From Bacteroidota bacterium (GTDB lineage: Bacteria > Bacteroidota > Bacteroidia > Flavobacteriales > Weeksellaceae): a stretch of DNA of 64,000 bases. Position 1 is the stretch's first letter, and the number at the start of each line of letters is the position of its first letter. The stretch spans positions 1 through 64,000 of the forward strand of contig JAEWOD010000005.1 of the NCBI GenBank assembly GCA_023461035.1, given 5' to 3'. The notes beneath the pieces are model-generated. The model worked only from the letters and a program-made list of their open reading frames with translations. It searched no databases and was not told the origin of the DNA. The position numbers and the translations under genes were made by a program. Positions 43,244 through 52,871 of this stretch are shown piece by piece.

Positions 43244-45688
43244 TTAAAAAAAAGTAAATTTCAACGTTACTTTCAAAAAGAAATTCTGATCAAATGTTTC
43301 GTGTGCATAAGTCCCGAAACGATAATAAGTTCCGATTCCGAAAACACCATAAATCAATTGGTTGAATTCCAATCCGGCTTCCTGATAGTATTTATCGGGC
43401 GTTTGAAATAAAATATTTTGATGATCGCCCGGGTATTTCATGTCTCCGATTAAACCACGATAAATGAATTGAGGGAAAACCTCCCGATTCAGAAATTTAA
43501 AACCTGCAATTTTGTGCGAAAGATGGAACATAAAATATTTGTCCGAATAAAATTCGCCGGGAAGCATCGTCTCAAAGTTGTTCAATCCCGCTACTCCAAA
43601 GTGTTTGAAAATTTGATCACCATGTTTGGCATTTCCCATTCCTTCAAACATATTCATGATAGGCGTTTCTCCAAAAACAGCTCCTGTTCTGACTTGTACA
43701 TCGGTTTGTCCCAAAAATGTCTGATAATTATCCAAATAAGTGAAATCAAGTTTGGTAGGTGTATAGTCCGCATTAAATACATTCCAACCTTGCGTAAGTG
43801 TCAGATAGAAAACGGGCATTCCGCTTGAAATGGTCACTTTTCCAAACGGCGTCCTTACATTTTGGTCTTTTGGAGCCCATCGCAATGCCAGTTCCGTATC
43901 AAATGAAAGAAACTTTTCATCGGGACGATTCTTAAGATACTGATAATTAAATTCAGCGGTTTTTTCATTGTAAATACCTGAAATACTAAATGTTACATTT
44001 TGAAATAAATCCTGTTGATAACCGGCTTTGACCTTTCTGTAACTAAAGAAATAATCATTGTAAATATTTGTAAGCGTACCATTTAAGAATTTCAAATAAT
44101 TATTTTGAAGCGGAATGGGATTTCGGCCTGATGGTTCTACATCCTGCTCATATCCGGCAAATATTTTTCCCGAATAAGGTTTATTGACAAACCAATCCAC
44201 GCCACCTCCAAATTTGAATTTTTCATCTTTAAATCCGTAGGCAACATATCCGTTCAGTGAAAAATTTTCATTGAATTTATAATTCGTAGCACCACCGACT
44301 CCCACTCTAAATCCCTCAAAATCATTGTAGTCAAATAATCGGGTCAAATCCAAATCAAACTTTCCGATAGAATATTTACCTCCCGAACCAATGATCCTGA
44401 GCAAACGAATGTTTCGGTCCATTTTGTATTTCTCACCGATGGAATCAATCTTAACATAAGTGTTTTGTTCCATTTCGGTAAGGGAATCATCTCTGTAGGC
44501 TTCTAAAGTCTCATCTGATTTTTCCATGGAATTGAGATCGATTTCATTGGTATAACCTCTGAATTCTTTTGCTTCGAATTCTTTGGGAGAAACAATGTCT
44601 TTAAAAGATGTAGTCAGATGCAACCAAACTTTTTCTTTCTTTTTGATGGTGTCCAAACGGACGGTTCCATCGGCCAAAACGGTATCTTTTACGGAAGGAT
44701 AAGAAATCGCTCCGCCATCCATCCGGAAACGCTGTTGTTTGGGAAACCAGTAATCCCGGAAATTAGTCCAATCAACTTCCAGCTCCGCAACGTTGGTGTC
44801 TGAAAGATTTTCGGCATAAAATCGAGCAATCGCTTTTTTATCTTTATCAATCCAGACATTTCCTTTGATTTGTGGTTTGTTGGGAATTCTTTTTTGAGGA
44901 AAAAAGGAAATAATGATGATTTCTTTTCCTTCATAATCCTCCTCACCTGAAATCCGAAAACGATATTCGTTCAAACCGGAATTGGAAACTGGATTTACAA
45001 ATTGCCGAAGGAAAAAATCGATTTTTTCATCATCAAACGTATAGGAAATAGGTTGCATCGCCACAAATTCATACAGCGGAATTTTAGTACCGGAAATCCG
45101 GGTGGCTTTGACCACATTTTTTTCACCATACTTTTGAGAAAATTTATGATCCATAGCCCGTTCACCCAGCATCAAATGGCTTTTGTCCAATAATCTTCTT
45201 ACATCATTATAACTCGAGTCATTTTCATTTTTTGGAAACAAAATATAGGGCATGGAATCTTTATTGGCCGTCACTAAAAATTTAGAATAACTTTTAAATT
45301 CGTAGGACTTAAGATTTTCAATGCTGTTTTTTTTGCGGTTTTGGATGACGGAACGTATGATTTTTCTGGCTTCAGAATCATCGTTTGTAATTTCGGTTGA
45401 ACTTAATTGAACCGTAATAGGCATTAACTGAACTACAAGGTCACGGCCATAAATATATAGTTTTTTTTCTTCATATCCTTCAAAATAGAGTTTAATAAGG
45501 TTCACACCGGCAGGAATCACAAAAATCCCTTTTGAATTTGTTTTTCCCAACTCGAAATTATCTTCAGATAAAACCACTACGGCTTCCATCGGTTGGTCTT
45601 CCATAAAACCATCCATCACCGTGATTTTTGTTTGGGAAAAAACTGTCAGAGAAAGAAAAAATATAAGAAGAGATAAAGATCTATTCAT
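43244..45688 (-). CDS. DUF5686 outer-membrane-associated protein with carboxypeptidase-like domain
   Basis: An 814-residue protein. Signal peptide from ATG 45688 (MNRSLSLLIFFLSLTVFSQ); the longer TTG start is rejected. An N-terminal CarboxypepD_reg-like beta domain (about 20-95) is followed by the DUF5686 region (EARKIIRSVIQNRKKNSIENLKSYEFKSYSK is the hallmark) and a C-terminal half with many short beta strands that alternate aromatic residues and ends in Phe (FFLKVTLKFTFF), as in outer-membrane barrels. Function unknown. First gene of a unit with the methyltransferase and hydrolase; divergent from the TonB receptor. Confidence 0.9.
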   Translation of the reverse strand: MNRSLSLLIFFLSLTVFSQTKITVMDGFMEDQPMEAVVVLSEDNFELGKTNSKGIFVIPAGVNLIKLYFEGYEEKKLYIYGRDLVVQLMPITVQLSSTEITNDDSEARKIIRSVIQNRKKNSIENLKSYEFKSYSKFLVTANKDSMPYILFPKNENDSSYNDVRRLLDKSHLMLGERAMDHKFSQKYGEKNVVKATRISGTKIPLYEFVAMQPISYTFDDEKIDFFLRQFVNPVSNSGLNEYRFRISGEEDYEGKEIIIISFFPQKRIPNKPQIKGNVWIDKDKKAIARFYAENLSDTNVAELEVDWTNFRDYWFPKQQRFRMDGGAISYPSVKDTVLADGTVRLDTIKKKEKVWLHLTTSFKDIVSPKEFEAKEFRGYTNEIDLNSMEKSDETLEAYRDDSLTEMEQNTYVKIDSIGEKYKMDRNIRLLRIIGSGGKYSIGKFDLDLTRLFDYNDFEGFRVGVGGATNYKFNENFSLNGYVAYGFKDEKFKFGGGVDWFVNKPYSGKIFAGYEQDVEPSGRNPIPLQNNYLKFLNGTLTNIYNDYFFSYRKVKAGYQQDLFQNVTFSISGIYNEKTAEFNYQYLKNRPDEKFLSFDTELALRWAPKDQNVRTPFGKVTISSGMPVFYLTLTQGWNVFNADYTPTKLDFTYLDNYQTFLGQTDVQVRTGAVFGETPIMNMFEGMGNAKHGDQIFKHFGVAGLNNFETMLPGEFYSDKYFMFHLSHKIAGFKFLNREVFPQFIYRGLIGDMKYPGDHQNILFQTPDKYYQEAGLEFNQLIYGVFGIGTYYRFGTYAHETFDQNFFLKVTLKFTFF

Positions 45689-45813
45689 GTAATAATTATG
45701 ATGTTTCAATTTACAAAAGTATCAATTAAATATGTTAAAATCAGGGGAAATTAAGAGAGCTTACAAACAATTCATCCACCAAAAATTACAGCTCGTCACA
45801 TTCGTTTTTTTTT

Positions 45814-45827
45814 CGAAATTTGTTTCG
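45814..45827 (+). other. small hairpin upstream of the TonB-receptor gene
   Basis: CGAAA-TTTG-TTTCG can form a 5-bp stem ending 25 bases before the ATG. It could be an operator or part of the leader; nothing else recognisable lies in the divergent gap at 45689-45852. Confidence 0.25.
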
Positions 45828-45852
45828 CTCAAATTTGTCTCAAAATTCTTTA

Positions 45853-47979
45853 ATGAAAACGTTAATCCTCTTTTTCTTTTTATTGATTTCGCTTATCGGA
45901 TACTCGCAATCTACCGTTTCGGGAACGATTACGTCTTCCACCGGGCTTCCTGCCAAAAATGTAAATGTTACGCTGGCAGGAACCTATGATGGGGCGACAA
46001 CGGACGAAAATGGATTTTTCTCATTTGAAACAGATGAAACAGGTGAATTTCAATTGGAACTGGAAGGAAGCGGTTTTTCATCCGAAATTTATACCATCAC
46101 CATTCCGGTTGAATCTCCGCTCGAATTGGAAATAGGTGAAGCAACCGAACTGGAAACTGCCGTTTTTACGGCCGGAACCATGAAAGCGGTCGGCAACACC
46201 AACGAAACCATGATGAATTCGCTCGATGTCGTAACCACAGCCGGTTCTGACGGAGATATCATTGCCGCCATGCAGACGCTTCCCGGAACCAATAATGTGG
46301 CGGAAGACGGACGATTATTTATCCGTGGTGGAGAAGGAGAGGAAACTTCGATTTTCATCGACCGTTTGCGGGTTTTCCAACCCTATTCCCAAACCGCTCC
46401 CAATACACCTGCGCGTGGTCGTTATTCCCCATTTTTGTTCAAAGGAATGAATTTCAGTACGGGTGGATATGATGCTTCATATGGTCAGGCGCTCTCCGGA
46501 ATTTTAACTTTGGAAACCAATGATTTTCCGTCTGAAAACAGTTATGATTTAGGTTTTATGTCGCTCGGTGTCAGTGCTGCTGCCAACCGCGTTTGGGAGA
46601 AAGATGCACTCACCGCAAGTGCGGCTTATTATAACCTTTGGCCGGTTTTCCAGATCCTTTCTACCCGGGACGAATGGACGCATGAACCGGAAGGTTACAG
46701 TGGTGAAGCGGTTTATCGTCATCAGTTCAAAAAGGGTTTGTATAAATCTTATGTGGCAGCCGAATATTCCAAATTGGGGATGAATTATGAGGACATTAAT
46801 TCTCCTGAAAAAATCCCTTTTCAATTGGACAATACCAATTTGTATTGGAACAATTCTTATGTGCATCATTTTTCAAATAAATTAGAAGGATTCGTCGGAT
46901 TTTCATTGGCAAAAGCCAATACCAATGTAAATCAAGCTTTGGATCAATTTGAAAAAGAGGAAATCGGATTTAACGGAAAAGCAGAAGCCGAATGGAAACT
47001 GAATGCTAAAAATCATTTCCGGTTGGGTTCTGAATTCGTTTTCCAATCCAATGAAAATAAAGATGTTTTGAACAACCGGATTTCGGATCTGGAAGAAAAT
47101 CTTATTGCCGGCTATGCTGAATATGTTTGGTATTTTGCCCGGAAATGGGGTTTGAAAACGGGTGTTCGTTCCGAATATTCAGATTTTGTGAAGGAATGGA
47201 ACGTTTCGCCGAGGATTTCATTGGCTTATAAAATTAATAGATATCATAACGTTTCGGCTTTTTATGGCGAATATTTCCAATCACCGCTGGATGAATTGGG
47301 CTATGCTCAACCTGCGGGATTTATGAAATCCCGGCAGTATTTAGTCAATTATTTTTATCAGAAAGAAAAACAAACAATCCGTGTAGAATTATACCAAAAA
47401 GATTATGAAGATTTGGTGCGGTATGATGGAACCTACAATTATTTGATGAATGGAAACGGTTTTGCACGTGGTATTGATGTTTTTTGGCGAAACAATGGAA
47501 GCCATATAAAGAATCTTCAATATTGGGTTTCTTATTCGTATATCGACACTAAACGCTTGTACAAAGATTTTCCGGTGGAAGCCCAACCAAGTTTTGTGGC
47601 CAATCATAATCTTTCGGTCGTGGGGAAATACTGGATTCAGGATTGGCGTTCGCAGTTGGGGTTGACGTATCAATTTGCTTCGGGAAGACCTTATACCAAT
47701 CCAAATGTTCCCGGATTTTTAAACGAAAAAACGAAAACCTATAACATCATTAATTTGAGTTGGGCATATTTGCTTGACCAACAAAAAATCCTGTATTTCT
47801 CGGTTTCCAATCCGATTGGAATTAAAAATGTAAATGGTTACAGTTATTCCAATTCGCCAAATGAACAGGGAATTTTTGACCGAATGGAACTTCGACCTTC
47901 CATGGATAGATTCTTTTTCATCGGCTTTTTCTGGACAATCAGTGAAAACAAACAACGAAATCAGTTGGATACTTTGTGA
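45853..47979 (+). CDS. TonB-dependent receptor with carboxypeptidase-like N-terminal domain
   Basis: A 708-residue outer-membrane transporter. Signal peptide MKTLILFFFLLISLIGYSQ, a CarboxypepD_reg-like domain (STVSGTITSSTGLPAKNVNVTLAG) to about residue 90, a plug domain with IIAAMQTLPGTNNVAEDGRLFIRGGEG, and a 22-strand-type barrel of about 480 residues. Substrate unknown. No SusD partner follows. The start ATG 45853 is preferred over a TTG that adds an 11-residue extension. Confidence 0.9.
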   Translation: MKTLILFFFLLISLIGYSQSTVSGTITSSTGLPAKNVNVTLAGTYDGATTDENGFFSFETDETGEFQLELEGSGFSSEIYTITIPVESPLELEIGEATELETAVFTAGTMKAVGNTNETMMNSLDVVTTAGSDGDIIAAMQTLPGTNNVAEDGRLFIRGGEGEETSIFIDRLRVFQPYSQTAPNTPARGRYSPFLFKGMNFSTGGYDASYGQALSGILTLETNDFPSENSYDLGFMSLGVSAAANRVWEKDALTASAAYYNLWPVFQILSTRDEWTHEPEGYSGEAVYRHQFKKGLYKSYVAAEYSKLGMNYEDINSPEKIPFQLDNTNLYWNNSYVHHFSNKLEGFVGFSLAKANTNVNQALDQFEKEEIGFNGKAEAEWKLNAKNHFRLGSEFVFQSNENKDVLNNRISDLEENLIAGYAEYVWYFARKWGLKTGVRSEYSDFVKEWNVSPRISLAYKINRYHNVSAFYGEYFQSPLDELGYAQPAGFMKSRQYLVNYFYQKEKQTIRVELYQKDYEDLVRYDGTYNYLMNGNGFARGIDVFWRNNGSHIKNLQYWVSYSYIDTKRLYKDFPVEAQPSFVANHNLSVVGKYWIQDWRSQLGLTYQFASGRPYTNPNVPGFLNEKTKTYNIINLSWAYLLDQQKILYFSVSNPIGIKNVNGYSYSNSPNEQGIFDRMELRPSMDRFFFIGFFWTISENKQRNQLDTL

Positions 47980-48011
47980 GTGGAAGAGTTGGAGAGTAGG
48001 TATTAGGATTT

Positions 48012-48587
48012 TTAAAGGTTGAATGAATAAAGCGTTCCAATGAGAATTCCGATAAATGCACCCAACAAAATTTCGTTCGGCGAATGTCTTTTCAGTTTCC
48101 ACCTTGACCAAGCCATGGCGATGCTATAAATGAAAAATGCAATTCCGGCAACCGGAAAGTTCTCATAAATTAAAAATCCGAGAAAAATGGTTAGGGAAAC
48201 ATGAAGTGAAACTTTGATGAAAAAATTCAGTGCATAATTGACAAGGATTAGCATTAATGCCCAAAAAAGAGGTGAAATGATATTCTGAGGTTGATTTGTG
48301 TAATATAAAATAGCGGTGACAGCGGTAAGCAGAATGATGACGAAAGGATAAAATGATTTTCGTTGTTGCTGATCGGAAATATCGAAATTGGTATATTTTC
48401 CTGATTGAGTTCCACGGCGCATTTTGATGAACATGGGAACGAAAATGCCCAAAATAATCAAAGATGAAATCAGGATTGCTTTTCCAAATGGTTCCTTGAG
48501 AAAAAGCATCACGATGATGAACAAAGGAAAAGTCAGCATGGGATGGCCAAAGTTGGAAATCCATCCGGCTATTTTTTGAGTCGTCAT
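48012..48587 (-). CDS. PAP2-superfamily membrane phosphatase
   Basis: A 191-residue protein with about six membrane helices. The three phosphatase regions are degenerate but recognisable: the basic stretch KMRRGTQSGKY to QQQRKSFYP (KxxxxxxRP-like), SLHVSLTIF in place of PSGH, and SRWKLKRHSPNEILLGAFIG (SRxxxxxHxxxE). A membrane lipid phosphate or undecaprenyl-PP substrate is likely by family. It is 3 bases after the aminotransferase gene. Confidence 0.82.
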   Translation of the reverse strand: MTTQKIAGWISNFGHPMLTFPLFIIVMLFLKEPFGKAILISSLIILGIFVPMFIKMRRGTQSGKYTNFDISDQQQRKSFYPFVIILLTAVTAILYYTNQPQNIISPLFWALMLILVNYALNFFIKVSLHVSLTIFLGFLIYENFPVAGIAFFIYSIAMAWSRWKLKRHSPNEILLGAFIGILIGTLYSFNL

Positions 48588-48590
48588 TTT

Positions 48591-49721
48591 TTAAATTTCT
48601 TTCAGGGCTTGAAATAATCTGTCTAAATCTTCCTGCGAATTAAAAGCATTGATAGAATAGCGGATGAAACATTTTTCGCCGTGCGGCATCACCGGAATTT
48701 CGATTTTGTATTTATGAAGCAATAAATCGTGCAATGCTTTTGGATTTTTCACATCTATTTCACAACTGAACATTTGAGCGATAAAATCATCGTTAATTTT
48801 GGAAAGCGGTTTTTTACCCAGAATTTCACATAATTCCGGTGCATTTTCCTGCACCAATTTCCGGCAGTTTTTACTGACTTCTTTCCAGTTATTTTCTTCC
48901 ATGAATTGGATGGCTTTCGGAATCGTACAAAAAGCAGACAAATCCCTGGTTCCCTGCATTTCATGGTAATCCAGAAATTGAGAATGAGAAGGAAAATCCG
49001 CCTCATATCCCCAACTGATGACCAACGGATCCAGAAATTCCTGCCATTCTTTCCGGACGTATAGAAAGGAACTTCCTTTTGGAGCCATCATCCATTTGTG
49101 ACAGGCTCCGACATAGATATCGCAATCCATTTTTTGCAAATCGACTTCTACCTGAGCCGGTCCGTGCGCTCCATCCACAAATGTCATGATTCCCAGCTCA
49201 CGAGCGGCTTTGCAAATTTCTTCAACCGGTAATCTTAGAGCGGTCGAACTGGTGATATGACTGATGAAAATGAGTTTGGTTCGTGGTGTGATGCCTTTTA
49301 AAAATTCTGAAACGAATTCTTCTTTTGATTCCAATGGGAAATTTGTTTTATGGCGAACATATTTTGCTCCTGATTTTTCACAATAATACTTCCAGGTTCT
49401 ATCACAAGCCCCATATTCAATATCGGTGGTCAGGATTTCATCATCGGTTTTCAGTGTTAAATTTTTGGCGATTATATTTACGCCATAAGAAGGATTGGTC
49501 ACAGAAACCACATCGTCTTCATGGCAATTTAAAAATTGCCCTAACGCCATTCGGGAATTTTTCAGATATTGCGGTGCTTTTTCAATGATGAATTCGACAG
49601 GTTGGGCTTCCAATTCTCTTTGGAAATTCTGATAAGTTTCAAATATGGGTTCCGGACTTGAACCAAAGGAACCGAAATTTAGAAATGTGATATCTTTTCT
49701 CAATAAAAATTGATCTTTCAT
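48591..49721 (-). CDS. class-V aminotransferase, isopenicillin-N-epimerase-like
   Basis: A 376-residue PLP enzyme of the cysteine desulfurase/epimerase superfamily. It has FLNFGSFGSSPEPIFE (an NxGxxG-type start typical of the epimerase-like branch), VTNPSYGVNIIAKNL, FVDGAHGPAQVEVDL and the Schiff-base Lys in GACHKWMMAPKGSSF. It lacks the C-terminal Cys of sulfur-mobilising desulfurases in the expected loop. Substrate unknown. The start ATG 49721 is preferred over a TTG 57 bases upstream. Confidence 0.88.
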   Translation of the reverse strand: MKDQFLLRKDITFLNFGSFGSSPEPIFETYQNFQRELEAQPVEFIIEKAPQYLKNSRMALGQFLNCHEDDVVSVTNPSYGVNIIAKNLTLKTDDEILTTDIEYGACDRTWKYYCEKSGAKYVRHKTNFPLESKEEFVSEFLKGITPRTKLIFISHITSSTALRLPVEEICKAARELGIMTFVDGAHGPAQVEVDLQKMDCDIYVGACHKWMMAPKGSSFLYVRKEWQEFLDPLVISWGYEADFPSHSQFLDYHEMQGTRDLSAFCTIPKAIQFMEENNWKEVSKNCRKLVQENAPELCEILGKKPLSKINDDFIAQMFSCEIDVKNPKALHDLLLHKYKIEIPVMPHGEKCFIRYSINAFNSQEDLDRLFQALKEI

Positions 49722-49783
49722 GCCGAAAAAAATTTTGGTATATGATTTGAAATACGAATGTAAAATAATAAAAATCAAAAATT

Positions 49784-50290
49784 ATGAAAAAATTAATTCC
49801 TTTCTTATGTGTAGCTGTTTTCGGATTGGCTTCTTTTAGTTGTACGTCTGATGATGATACTGTTTTTGTTGACTATGATACATATCCGGTAGTTTTGGAT
49901 TTGAATAATGTTAATTTCGAAAATGTAAATGGCAGCTTCCAAATCGCACGAACTTTTGGTACGCCTATGTATGATACTGATATGTTGCTTGCTTATATGA
50001 AAGTAGGTACTACCAATAATAATTCGCCAATCTGGCAACAGATTCCGATTACTTTTTATTTGAACAATGGTGATGAAGTCGATTATAATTACGATTTTTC
50101 CAAATATGATTTTGTGATTTATGCCGGTGGAACTTTTGACTTAACTAATACTTCCTATGTTTTAAATCAGACTTTTAGAATCCTATTGGTTCCTGCAGAT
50201 TATGGAAAATCAGCCAATCTTGATTATAGTAATTATGAAAGTGTTGTGAACTATTATAACATAGACGATTCTCATCCCCATTCTATGTAA
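49784..50290 (+). CDS. lipoprotein of unknown function, probably surface-exposed
   Basis: A 168-residue protein with lipoprotein signal MKKLIPFLCVAVFGLASFSC and Cys20. It is followed by T-S-D-D-D, which resembles the Bacteroidota lipoprotein export signal (acidic run at +2 to +5) that sends lipoproteins to the cell surface. The body is acidic, Tyr/Asn-rich and beta-predicted. No family recognised. It is monocistronic with its own terminator. Confidence 0.75.
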   Translation: MKKLIPFLCVAVFGLASFSCTSDDDTVFVDYDTYPVVLDLNNVNFENVNGSFQIARTFGTPMYDTDMLLAYMKVGTTNNNSPIWQQIPITFYLNNGDEVDYNYDFSKYDFVIYAGGTFDLTNTSYVLNQTFRILLVPADYGKSANLDYSNYESVVNYYNIDDSHPHSM

Positions 50291-50309
50291 TTTCTACAAA
50301 TCATCATAT

Positions 50310-50341
50310 AAAATGCACTTCAATCGGAGTGCATTTTTTTT
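50310..50341 (+). terminator. intrinsic terminator of the lipoprotein gene
   Basis: AAAATGCACT (50310-50319) pairs with AGTGCATTTT (50328-50337) around an 8-base loop, and a T run continues to 50341. Confidence 0.9.
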
Positions 50342-50473
50342 GCTTCGAATTCTCATTGAATCTCAAATTATAACACATTCATAAACAGTATTATGAGAAT
50401 TTTTTCGGTTTAGCTGAAAAGACGAATTAAATGATTAAATTTAATTCTCTTTAAAAACTAAAATTGAGAAATC

Positions 50474-52153
50474 ATGATAAACGCCCAATTCTTAAAAAGC
50501 AGAAAAGAAATCAATTTTAATTTTGATAAAATTCTTTCCGTATTTGGTGAAGAAAAAATCGATATAAAAATTCAAACCGAATCTGACACCACAACGATTC
50601 AAGCTACCGTAAAAGAACATTTAGAACGATTAAAGTCAGAGAATAAAACCTTTTCAGACATTACATCTTTTGGGAAAAGAGGAGAAAAACTGCAATGGGT
50701 ACATTTTGTGCAAGAAGGTGGCGGTACTTTGGGAATTTCGCTTGTCGGATATGCATTTGTTCTCGAATTTGTAGGGATACGGTTTTTAAAATTGGCAGGA
50801 ACCAGCGCAGGTGCGATAAACACGCTTTTTCTGGCTGCGATAGGTGAGAAGGATGATCCAAAAACACCGGAACTTTACGATATGCTTACCGACTCCAAAC
50901 GATTTGATATGCGCGGATTTATCGATGCAAAAAATTCAATCGTGCAGAAATTGATACTTTCTCTGAGTAAGGGCTATGGTTTGATTAAAAACATTTTGAT
51001 GCGCTATGTGGTTTTATTGTTGGCCGTCATGCTTCCACTTCCGCTTTTGAGCCACATTGGGAAAGTTTGGTTTATCGTTTACGGCTGTTTATTGGGGGTA
51101 TTTCTTCTGGCAAGTTTTTATGCCGGTTATTTATATTATCGTTTTAACAAATATAATTTTGGGATCAATCCGGGGATTAAATTTCAAGACTTCTTGGAAA
51201 AAGAATTACAGTCATTCGGAGTGGAAACCCAGGAAGATTTGGATGAAAAAGCAAAGGGCAAAACCTATTTTCAGTTCAATCCTGATTCGACTTTTCGTTC
51301 CAATAATTCAATTAATTCTGAGCCGGATGCTACAGCAAATTTGGTGCAAGAGATTCAGGTAAAAGAGCCCGTTGAAGAATCTGAAGAGCCTAAAAAGAAA
51401 TCCAAACTCACCCTGTATCTGAATGTTGAAAATAAGCTGGAAGGAAATCAATTACCAGACGAATATGGTGAAATTATGTGGGATTATTCCTTTGTGGCGA
51501 CCGATATCAACAACGAAACAAAAGTCGTCCTTCCACTGGACGGAAGATTGTATTTTGAAAACCAATTAGGTATCAATCCTTCCAATTATGTACGGGCTTC
51601 CATGGCCATTCCTATTTTTTTCGAACCTCAATTTTTTCCGGAAAAACCTCAAAAAAATTCTCCCGGGAAAAACATACCGGAGAAACAAAAAGAATTTTGG
51701 GAAACATTTAAAGGAATTCCTGCCTATAAAGTACGCGAAAAGGGAATTTTAATAGATGGCGGATCGCTTTCCAATTTTCCCATCAATCTGTTCCATAATC
51801 CGAAAATCAGCGGCAAAGAGCCTCGTATGCCCATCATGGGCGTCCGAATCATGGATGAAGACCCGGAAGAAAAAGTTCCTATCACCAAAAAAATGACCTT
51901 TGCGGGTTTTGCCGGAAAAATCATCAATACGCTCCGAAATAATGAGGATAATTCTTTTCTGGCTATTAATCCTTTTTATAAAAAATATTCGATTGCAGAT
52001 ATTTCGGCGTACGAAACCAAAGCCAATTGGCTAAATTTCGGGTTGAGTGAAGAGGAACAAAAAGCACTATTTCTTGTGGGAATTAAAGCTGCTTTGACTT
52101 ATTTGGAAAATTTTGATTGGGAAACCTATAAAAAAGAACGATCTAAGATTTAA
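50474..52153 (+). CDS. patatin-like phospholipase
   Basis: A 559-residue serine hydrolase with a Ser-Asp dyad. The oxyanion glycine-rich loop is VQEGGGTLGIS, the nucleophile elbow is AGTSAGAIN, and the Asp motif is LIDGGSLSNFPI. Two hydrophobic helices (about residues 176-225: VVLLLAVMLPLPLLSHI and FIVYGCLLGVFLLASFY) interrupt the domain and probably anchor it in the membrane. An insertion of charged residues follows (about 280-320). Likely acts on phospholipids. Its 3' end overlaps the convergent HAD gene by 11 bases. Confidence 0.9.
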   Translation: MINAQFLKSRKEINFNFDKILSVFGEEKIDIKIQTESDTTTIQATVKEHLERLKSENKTFSDITSFGKRGEKLQWVHFVQEGGGTLGISLVGYAFVLEFVGIRFLKLAGTSAGAINTLFLAAIGEKDDPKTPELYDMLTDSKRFDMRGFIDAKNSIVQKLILSLSKGYGLIKNILMRYVVLLLAVMLPLPLLSHIGKVWFIVYGCLLGVFLLASFYAGYLYYRFNKYNFGINPGIKFQDFLEKELQSFGVETQEDLDEKAKGKTYFQFNPDSTFRSNNSINSEPDATANLVQEIQVKEPVEESEEPKKKSKLTLYLNVENKLEGNQLPDEYGEIMWDYSFVATDINNETKVVLPLDGRLYFENQLGINPSNYVRASMAIPIFFEPQFFPEKPQKNSPGKNIPEKQKEFWETFKGIPAYKVREKGILIDGGSLSNFPINLFHNPKISGKEPRMPIMGVRIMDEDPEEKVPITKKMTFAGFAGKIINTLRNNEDNSFLAINPFYKKYSIADISAYETKANWLNFGLSEEEQKALFLVGIKAALTYLENFDWETYKKERSKI

Positions 52154-52808
52154 AAAATTCTTTCAAATAATTTATTTCCAATTCTTTAAAATCAGAAACC
52201 AATATATCTGCCAAATCATATTCCTGTCCGATTGTATGCTCGCTTTTAAATCCGGCACAAAAAATTCCGGCACGATGAGCCGCCAAAATTCCGTTTGTCG
52301 AGTCTTCAATTACCATACAGTTTTCACGGGGTTCTTCTGCTATTTGGGCAGCGCGTAAAAAGATTTCAGGATGGGGTTTTGATTCTTTTAATTCGGCTCC
52401 GCTGATTTTTCCTAAGAAATACGGCTCCAGTCCGAATTTTTCAAAAACCATATCGATTGTAGTTTGGGAAGCTGATGAAGCCAAAACCAATTTTACATCG
52501 TTCTCGAAATAATGTTCAATTAAATGACGGACACCGGGAATCAGATCAAAGTCTGTATCATGGTAAAATAACTCTTTAAAATAAGTGCGTTTTACATCTT
52601 GTAATTCTTCAAATGATTGATCTAAATCAAATCTGTCGATGATCGTTTGACAAACTTTGCGTGTGGAAGCACCGGCAAATTGCGCATACAATTCATCTGA
52701 AACCTGAGCGCCAAAGGTTGCAAACATTTTGAAATAAGCTTTTCGATGGAGCGGCTCCGTGTCCACTATCACCCCGTCCATATCAAACAAAACAGCTTTT
52801 AAAGGCAT
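52143..52808 (-). CDS. HAD-superfamily phosphatase/phosphoglucomutase-like
   Basis: A 221-residue HAD hydrolase with nucleophile motif FDMDGVIVDTEP, motif II VLASSAS, motif III Lys in ELKESKPHPEIF, and motif IV VIEDSTNGILAA. The DMDGVIVDTEP start places it near beta-phosphoglucomutase and sugar phosphatases (subfamily IA). The substrate is open. It is downstream of the PPOX and PEP-mutase-like genes on one strand. Confidence 0.9.
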   Translation of the reverse strand: MPLKAVLFDMDGVIVDTEPLHRKAYFKMFATFGAQVSDELYAQFAGASTRKVCQTIIDRFDLDQSFEELQDVKRTYFKELFYHDTDFDLIPGVRHLIEHYFENDVKLVLASSASQTTIDMVFEKFGLEPYFLGKISGAELKESKPHPEIFLRAAQIAEEPRENCMVIEDSTNGILAAHRAGIFCAGFKSEHTIGQEYDLADILVSDFKELEINYLKEFFKS

Positions 52809-52871
52809 TTGATTTTTTGGTAAAGATAAAAGGTTTAGGTTGGATATTTTTACCTCTTTTTTAATAGAATT

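Noticed and set aside
45732..45989. Plus-strand 85-codon frame overlapping the TonB-receptor start
   Set aside because: It is out of frame with the receptor and would overlap its signal peptide; composition is non-specific.
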